Origin: Thermoleophilia bacterium
GTDB taxonomy: Bacteria > Actinomycetota > Thermoleophilia > Gaiellales > JAICJC01
Direction: 5' to 3'
NCBI GenBank assembly: GCA_025928435.1
Contig: JAICJM010000001.1
Location: 1-64,000 of the forward strand
DNA: 64,000 bases
Part shown: piece after piece, positions 59,123 to 64,000 of the stretch
Numbering within the stretch: the stretch's first letter is position 1
How the letters are laid out: each line of letters opens with the position of its first letter
The notes under the pieces: model-generated
What the model was told of the DNA's origin: nothing
Databases searched by the model: none
The model's input: the letters and a program-made list of their open reading frames with translations, nothing else
Position numbers and translations under genes: made by a program

Positions 59123-60460
59123 CTAGTGGAAGACCTCCACCAGGTTGGACGGCGGTGTCAGCACCTTGTAGGTGACGAGCTTGCCGCCCTTCGCGACGTC
59201 AACCGTCATGGATCCCTGGTTGGTGTCGCCGTTCTGGTCGATGCTGAACGTCCCGAGGACGCTGTCGTTCACCGTAACGCCGAACAGGTGCTGGGAGATG
59301 CTCGCCCGGGAGCCGTCCGACGCCTTGATGGCGTTGAGCAGCACCTGGGTGGCCGCGGCCGCGTACGGGGTGTACGGGTCGAGGGCATCGGGGTGGTACT
59401 TGTTCGTGAAGTCCTGCACGAACGTCGCACCGGCGCCCTTCAGCTGATCCGGCGGGACGCCGGCCACCGACGAGTACAGGCCCTCGGCGTTCTTCGCGCC
59501 GGCCTCGTCGATGGTGGACTGGGTCGTGAAGCCGTCCGGCAGCAGCAGCTTGACGTTGCCGGTGTTCGGGCCGAGCACGGACACCTTGTCCTTGATCAGC
59601 TGGCCGCCGTTCTCGCAGACCAGCCCGCCGACCATGATCGCGTCCGGATGCGTGGCGCCGATCTGCTGCATCAGGGCCTGGTAGTTCGTCCCCGTCTTCG
59701 TGTTGTACGCGGTGAAGCCCTTGATCTGGATGCCGAGCTTCTTGGCCGCGTCACGGAAGTACGTGGCGACGCCGAGGCCGTAGGCCTGCTTGTCGTTCAG
59801 GATGAAGACGCTCTTCACGCCGAGCCCCTGGGCGGTCAGCGCGAGCGCCGGGCCCTGGAAGTTGTCGGCGGCGACGACGCGCGCGTAGCTGCGCTTGCCG
59901 GTCGGGAAGTACTTCTCCGGCTCACCCGGCGTCTTCGTCTTCTGCGTCAGGCCCGGCCACGTGTTGGCGGGGCTCACCATCGCCACGGCCCCACCGGGGG
60001 CGCGGTTCAACACGGGAGCCTCGAGCTCGGCGCACCCGGAGTTGAACGTCCCGATGTTGCCGATGACGGAGGTGTCCTGTGCGTAGGCGTTGGCGTTGGC
60101 GCTACAGGTGGCGGAGTCCCACGTGCCCGCCTGGGCCGTCGAGTCGTCACAGGCCTGGTACTGCAGCGTGACGTTGCCGGCCTTCCAGTGGTTCTGCTCG
60201 AGAGTCATCTCGATCGCCTGAACCATCTGCTTCGTCTGGTGGGACGAGGCGCCCTGCATCGGGAGGTCGGAGACGATCTCGTACTGCCCCTTCCCCACGG
60301 GAGCCGCGCAGGTCGACGAGTTGACCGGAGTCGCGCTTCCGCCGCCCCCACCGCTCCCGCCACCATTGCTGTTGCCGCCGCTGGAACCGCAGCCTGCGGC
60401 AACGGCGAGCGAGAGCGCGACGGCCGCGACCATCATGGCGCGGCCTGAAACACTTCTCAT
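59123..60460 (-). CDS. livK: Branched-chain amino acid ABC transporter binding lipoprotein
   Basis: The 445-residue lipoprotein has a lipobox (LAVAAGCGSS), a Gly/Ser-rich spacer and a type I periplasmic-binding fold (YEIVSDLPMQGASSHQTKQM; GVKSVFILNDKQAYGLGVAT; VLGTFSIDQNGDTNQGSMTV). GGGAGGAG precedes ATG. It is first in the five-gene LIV operon and sets its specificity; the DUF-like TPNTWPGLTQ region is typical of the ABC amino acid family 6 proteins. Confidence 0.9.
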   Translation of the reverse strand: MRSVSGRAMMVAAVALSLAVAAGCGSSGGNSNGGGSGGGGGSATPVNSSTCAAPVGKGQYEIVSDLPMQGASSHQTKQMVQAIEMTLEQNHWKAGNVTLQYQACDDSTAQAGTWDSATCSANANAYAQDTSVIGNIGTFNSGCAELEAPVLNRAPGGAVAMVSPANTWPGLTQKTKTPGEPEKYFPTGKRSYARVVAADNFQGPALALTAQGLGVKSVFILNDKQAYGLGVATYFRDAAKKLGIQIKGFTAYNTKTGTNYQALMQQIGATHPDAIMVGGLVCENGGQLIKDKVSVLGPNTGNVKLLLPDGFTTQSTIDEAGAKNAEGLYSSVAGVPPDQLKGAGATFVQDFTNKYHPDALDPYTPYAAAATQVLLNAIKASDGSRASISQHLFGVTVNDSVLGTFSIDQNGDTNQGSMTVDVAKGGKLVTYKVLTPPSNLVEVFH

Positions 60461-60546
60461 GAATTCTCCTCCCACTGCGGATTAAGGGCCCTCTCCCGAA
60501 CCGAACCGGCGCGGGCGCGAGATGGGGTATTTACCATCACGAGCGG

Positions 60547-61170
60547 ATGGGAGCAAGCGCGCCGCCCACGAATCCGTCCGCTGCCGACAAGCTTTGGCAT
60601 CGCCGCGCAATGGTACTCCTCGTGGCGGTTGCCGTCACTGGCGCCGCGTGTGGATCCGGCTCATCGGAATCAGGATCCAAACCAGCGTCCCCGTCGGGGT
60701 GTGCCAAGGCGTGGAACGCGGGGTGGCAAACGTGGGCGAACAAGGTCGGCATGCCGGTCTGGTGCCCCGGCTGGATGCCGAGCCCGGTCGACGCGATCAT
60801 CCACGGCCAGTGGAACACCGCCCGCGTCGAGCAGCACCAGTGGCAGCTCGGATACGCCTGGCTCGAGGAGGGCCAGCTCGTGCACGTCGTGTTCGAGGGC
60901 TACCCGTCGGGGACGTTCCCGCCCAGGTGTGAGGGCGTCCCGTGCTTCGGCGGCGAGGAGCCCGGGTCGGAGACGATCGGGGGCCATGTCGTGCACTGGT
61001 ACGACCACAACCATGCGTCGCACTCGGGACACATCGCCGGGATCTTCACGTCAGGTCCCGATACGTACGTCGTGAGCATTCACGTCGCCTCGCCCGTCTC
61101 CACGAAGGCGATCGCGAAGCGCGACCTGCGCCACATCATCAGTTCGAGCTCAGAGCTGAAACTCTCGTAG
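60547..61170 (+). CDS. Lipoprotein of unknown function, His/Trp-rich
   Basis: The product (207 residues from ATG 60547; 186 if ATG 60610 is used) has a hydrophobic signal and lipobox (LVAVAVTGAACGSG). The mature part contains many His, Trp and Cys (CAKAWNAGWQTWANKVG; GGHVVHWYDHNHASHSGHIA; FPPRCEGVPCFGG), suggesting metal binding or a compact disulfide-linked domain. TACCAT is nine bases before the first ATG. Family not recognised. Confidence 0.7.
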   Translation: MGASAPPTNPSAADKLWHRRAMVLLVAVAVTGAACGSGSSESGSKPASPSGCAKAWNAGWQTWANKVGMPVWCPGWMPSPVDAIIHGQWNTARVEQHQWQLGYAWLEEGQLVHVVFEGYPSGTFPPRCEGVPCFGGEEPGSETIGGHVVHWYDHNHASHSGHIAGIFTSGPDTYVVSIHVASPVSTKAIAKRDLRHIISSSSELKLS

Positions 61171-61239
61171 CCGACGCCGCGATGGGACAGGACCGGTCCC
61201 ACCGGGCCTGACCCCTCACTCGTGCTCTAGGATCGGGCG

Positions 61240-62343
61240 ATGCGCGTCTACTGGCACGACGAGGCCCTCGTCCACGACACGGGCGCGGGCATGTTCGACC
61301 AGGGCCCGACGCCGCTCATCGAGGTGCCCGAGCTGCATCCGGAGAACCCCGAGCGGATCCGCAACATCCGCTCGATGCTGCGAAACGGCCCCATCGCGCC
61401 GCGCCTCGAGTGGCGGGACGGCCGGTACGCGACTCGCGATGAGCTCGAGCTCATCCACGCGCCCGCCTACATCGACTCGATCGAGGCGGCCTGCGCCGGC
61501 GCGCCCGCGATCCTGACCCAGTCGACGCCCGTCGTGCCCGCCTCGTGGGGCGCCGCGCTCGGGTCGGCGGGGACTGCCCTCGCCGCGACCGAGGCCGTCC
61601 TCGCCGGCGAGTGCGGGCAGGCGTACGCGCTCGTGCGGCCGCCCGGCCACCACGCCCAGCCGGCCCAGGCGGACGGCTACTGCCTGTTCTCGAACGCCGC
61701 CCTGTGCGCGGAGCTCGCCCGGCGGCGCGGCATCGACCGGGTCGCGGTCGTCGACTGGGACGTGCACCACGGCAACGGCACCCAGGAGTGCTTCTGGACG
61801 CGGCCCGACGTCGTCACGATCTCGTTCCACATGCGCCACGGCTCGTGGGGGCCGCACCACCCCCAGACCGGCGCTCCGGACGAGCTCGGCGACGGCGACG
61901 GGACCGGCCGCAACATCAACATCGAGCTGCCGGTGGGGACGGGCAACGAGGGCTACCGGCGGGCATGGTCGCGCGTCGTCGGGCCGCTCCTCGGGGCGTT
62001 CGACCCCGGTCTGCTCGTGATCGCGTGCGGACAGGACGCGAGCCAGTACGACCCCAACGGCCGCATGTGCGTCTCGATGGAGGGGTTCCGCGACCTCGGC
62101 GCCGCCGCCCGGCGCCTTGCCGACGAGCACTGCGACGGCCGGCTCGTGCTCGTCCAGGAGGGCGGCTACGGGCGCACCTACTCGGCCTACTGCATGCACG
62201 CCACCCTCGAGGGCGTGCTCGGCACCGGCCCGCTGCTGGACGACCCGCTCGCCTACCTGCCGGACGACCGCGACCGGGGCGACGCGGCCATCGACGCCGT
62301 GCTGGCCGCCGTCGGCCCGCACTGGAGCGGGATCCCGGCGTGA
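61240..62343 (+). CDS. Class II histone deacetylase-like/acetylpolyamine amidohydrolase
   Basis: The 367-residue protein has the deacetylase signatures RPPGHHA (His137, His138), VDWDVHHGNGTQ (zinc ligands Asp174 and His176), GQDASQYDPNGRM (Asp266) and EGGYGRTY. Bacterial members remove acetyl groups from acetylpolyamines, acetoin-pathway proteins or lysines. TAGGAT lies six bases before ATG. GTGA overlap at the 3' end couples it to a LysR gene, an unusual co-directional pairing. Confidence 0.9.
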   Translation: MRVYWHDEALVHDTGAGMFDQGPTPLIEVPELHPENPERIRNIRSMLRNGPIAPRLEWRDGRYATRDELELIHAPAYIDSIEAACAGAPAILTQSTPVVPASWGAALGSAGTALAATEAVLAGECGQAYALVRPPGHHAQPAQADGYCLFSNAALCAELARRRGIDRVAVVDWDVHHGNGTQECFWTRPDVVTISFHMRHGSWGPHHPQTGAPDELGDGDGTGRNINIELPVGTGNEGYRRAWSRVVGPLLGAFDPGLLVIACGQDASQYDPNGRMCVSMEGFRDLGAAARRLADEHCDGRLVLVQEGGYGRTYSAYCMHATLEGVLGTGPLLDDPLAYLPDDRDRGDAAIDAVLAAVGPHWSGIPA

Positions 62344-63311
62344 CCGGCGGCGGCGAGCCGCGCTGGCTCGGGATCGAGCCCCGCCACCTGGCCACGCTGC
62401 GGACCGTCGCCGAGGCGGGGTCGTTCCGGGCGGCCGCAGCCGAGCTCGGATACGTGCCGTCGGGCGTCAGCGCCCACGTCGGGGCGCTCGAGCGGGCGGT
62501 CGGGCGCCCCCTCGTGCGTCGCCGCCGCGGCGCCGGGATCGAGCTGACCGAGGCCGGCCGGGTGCTGCTCGACCACGCCGACGCGATCCTCGACCGCCTC
62601 CGCGCCGCTCAGGCCGACATGGCCGCCCTCGACGACGACACCGCCGGCCCGCTGCGGGTCGGGATCACGCAGAGCGTCGGCATCCGCGCGCTCCCGGACA
62701 TCGTGCGGCGCTTCGGGCGCGACTGGCCGCTCGTCCGCATCCAGCCGCGCGAGTCCGAGACCGACCTCGACCTCTACGGGGGCGTCGAGACGGCCGAGCT
62801 CGACGTCACCTTCGTCGAGCTGCCGGCCCCGCCGGGCCCGTTCGAGACGCTCCCACTCCTCGTCGACCCGTACGTGCTGATCGTTCGCAGCGACTCGCCG
62901 CTCGCCCACCGGCCCCACTGCCCCACGCTGTCGGAGATCGGCAACCTGGAGCTCATCGGCCACACCCAGTGCCGCGGGCTGCGCCGGGTCGAGGACCAGA
63001 TCCGGTCTGCCGGCGGCGAGGCGCACTTCGCCTTCCGCTCCGACGTGAACGCCACGGTCCAGGCGCTGGTCGCGGCCGGCGTCGGCGTCGCCGTCATGCC
63101 TGGGCTCGGCTTCGATCCCGGCGACGGGCGCACCGTCGCCTTCGATCTCTCCCGCGACGTCCCGCCCCGCACGCTCGCCCTGGCCTGGCATCGCGACCGC
63201 AACGTCACCGGGCCGATGCAGGCCTTCATCGACGCGTCCGTCGCCGTCTTCGCCGAGCTCGCCGACCGGCCGGGAAGCGAGCGGCGGCTGCGGGCAGTTC
63301 GCGAGGCGTGA
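62340..63311 (+). CDS. LysR-family regulator coupled to deacetylase gene
   Basis: The 323-residue protein has a LysR helix-turn-helix (LATLRTVAEAGSFRAAAAEL; YVPSGVSAHVGALERAVGRP) and effector domain (LRVGITQSVGIRALPDIVRR). It resembles the LysR protein at 54146 in several blocks, so they are probable paralogues. GTG overlaps the deacetylase TGA. Being in the same transcript implies autoregulation of the pair rather than the common divergent layout. Confidence 0.87.
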   Translation: MTGGGEPRWLGIEPRHLATLRTVAEAGSFRAAAAELGYVPSGVSAHVGALERAVGRPLVRRRRGAGIELTEAGRVLLDHADAILDRLRAAQADMAALDDDTAGPLRVGITQSVGIRALPDIVRRFGRDWPLVRIQPRESETDLDLYGGVETAELDVTFVELPAPPGPFETLPLLVDPYVLIVRSDSPLAHRPHCPTLSEIGNLELIGHTQCRGLRRVEDQIRSAGGEAHFAFRSDVNATVQALVAAGVGVAVMPGLGFDPGDGRTVAFDLSRDVPPRTLALAWHRDRNVTGPMQAFIDASVAVFAELADRPGSERRLRAVREA

Positions 63312-63336
63312 ACACCGCGCTCGCGGATTCGCGCTT

Positions 63337-64000
63337 GTGACGCAGGAGCCGAGGCGCGAACATTCTCCGCGGTTGGAGATTCGCGCCGATGTGGGAGCCC
63401 GATCGCGGGCGGCCTGGGCGCCGCTTCGGGTGGCGGCGGCGCGAGCGCGCGCGCGTCCCGGGCGCGGCGGCCTCGTGGCGGTCGGCGTCGCGGTGGCGGC
63501 GGCGGCCCTCGGCGGCGTCGTCGGCGGCTCGACGATCACGGCCGACCGGAGCCTGCGGGCGGCGCTCGCGGACCTGCCCGTGGCGCAGCGCAGCTTCACC
63601 GCCACCTGGCTGGGGACGCCGCCCGCGAGCGGGTACGGCCGGATCGACACCGCGGCGACGAAGGCGCTGTCGCGCCTGGGCCCGGCGCCGCCCGCGCGGA
63701 CGCTGTCCTTCCCCGAGCTGAACCTCGGCGGGCACCTCGTGGAGCTCGGGGCGATCGACTCCCCCGGCCGGTGGGTGCGGCTGCGCTCGGGCCGCCTCCC
63801 CCGCTCCTGCGTTCCTGCCCGTTGCGAGGTGCTCCAGGCGGGCGGCACCCCGGTCACCTCGATGGCCGAGCCGGGGCTGCGGCTGGTGGTCGTCGGGCGC
63901 ACGTCCGGAGCCTTGCCGGTCACCCTGGCGCCGCTCACCCGCAGCAGCCACCAGGCCAAGGGCGGCCCCCCGCCTGTGCTGCTCGCGGGCGGCCTGTCCC
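63337..64000 (+). CDS. FtsX-like ABC permease, N-terminal part (cut by window edge)
   Basis: A GTG at 63337 opens a frame that runs to the end of the window: a basic cytoplasmic start (TQEPRREHSPRLEIRADV), a membrane span (GLVAVGVAVAAAALGGVVGG) and a long extracytoplasmic domain (LADLPVAQRSFTATWLGTPP; IDSPGRWVRLRSGRLPRSC). This is the build of large MacB/FtsX-type permeases common in this group. Codon pattern and absence of stops support it; the C-terminal FtsX domain and ATPase partner must lie outside. Confidence 0.65.
   Translation, partial: MTQEPRREHSPRLEIRADVGARSRAAWAPLRVAAARARARPGRGGLVAVGVAVAAAALGGVVGGSTITADRSLRAALADLPVAQRSFTATWLGTPPASGYGRIDTAATKALSRLGPAPPARTLSFPELNLGGHLVELGAIDSPGRWVRLRSGRLPRSCVPARCEVLQAGGTPVTSMAEPGLRLVVVGRTSGALPVTLAPLTRSSHQAKGGPPPVLLAGGLS

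Overview
The window is high-GC (about 70% by eye), densely coded, actinobacterial DNA. Gene content and style (proS/lpd/2-oxoacid dehydrogenase, pheST, infC-rpmI-rplT, F420-type oxidoreductases, SigE-like factors, GTGA/ATGA stop-start overlaps, and TANNNT boxes 6-7 bases before start codons) fit an Actinomycetota chromosome, probably class Thermoleophilia (Gaiellales or Solirubrobacterales). That placement is inference; no 16S gene is present. It reads as chromosome, with no phage, plasmid or CRISPR module.

Layout. 1-9.5 kb: tail of a MutS-like ATPase, a cation/H+ antiporter with a UspA partner, PilZ and small proteins, an MFS exporter, two tail-to-tail alpha/beta hydrolases, a VOC protein, and tRNA-Pro(GGG). 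9.6-20.3 kb: ECF sigma factor with membrane partner, proS, lpd, a lone lipoyl-domain protein, E1alpha-E1beta-E2 of a 2-oxoacid dehydrogenase, a CBS protein and an M29 aminopeptidase. 20.3-29.1 kb: a CopC-CopD fusion, APC permease with divergent GntR regulator, an LLM oxidoreductase and a run of tiny overlapping lipoprotein genes. 29.2-37 kb: Nif3-like protein, pheT, pheS, a methyltransferase, a DUF4389 protein, a SpoU rRNA methylase, rplT, rpmI and infC behind a structured leader with an attenuator. 37-47.9 kb: a phosphoribosyltransferase and 2H phosphoesterase, then a tightly coupled minus-strand operon (C45 acyltransferase, creatininase-family hydrolase, peptide-type ABC importer, S58/DmpA aminopeptidase, beta-aminoacyl-CoA ammonia-lyase-like hotdog protein) with a divergent HutC-type regulator. 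47.9-55.1 kb: thrS, a PhoR/PhoB-type pair split around a coenzyme-F420-type reductase, a broken ClpC-N protein, a Nudix hydrolase and a LysR regulator. 55.1-64 kb: a complete LIV-type branched-chain amino acid ABC operon, a lipoprotein, a class II deacetylase-like hydrolase with a coupled LysR gene, and the start of an FtsX-like permease.

The most interesting items are: (1) the 38.3-47.9 kb operon, whose combination of uptake system, DmpA/BapA-family peptidase and beta-aminoacyl-CoA lyase suggests scavenging of amides or beta-amino-acid peptides; (2) a family of 31-bp palindromes (TGAATAA...TTATTCA) at the ends of convergent genes, where they supply the stop codons, with one copy of a variant sitting in frame inside a SpoU methylase; (3) a recurrent TANNNT-(6-7 nt)-start signature implying widespread leaderless transcription; (4) two genes whose homology reaches upstream of any ordinary start codon, to ATC and ATT. 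Several decayed genes (GNAT, ClpC-N, probable STAS) are also present.
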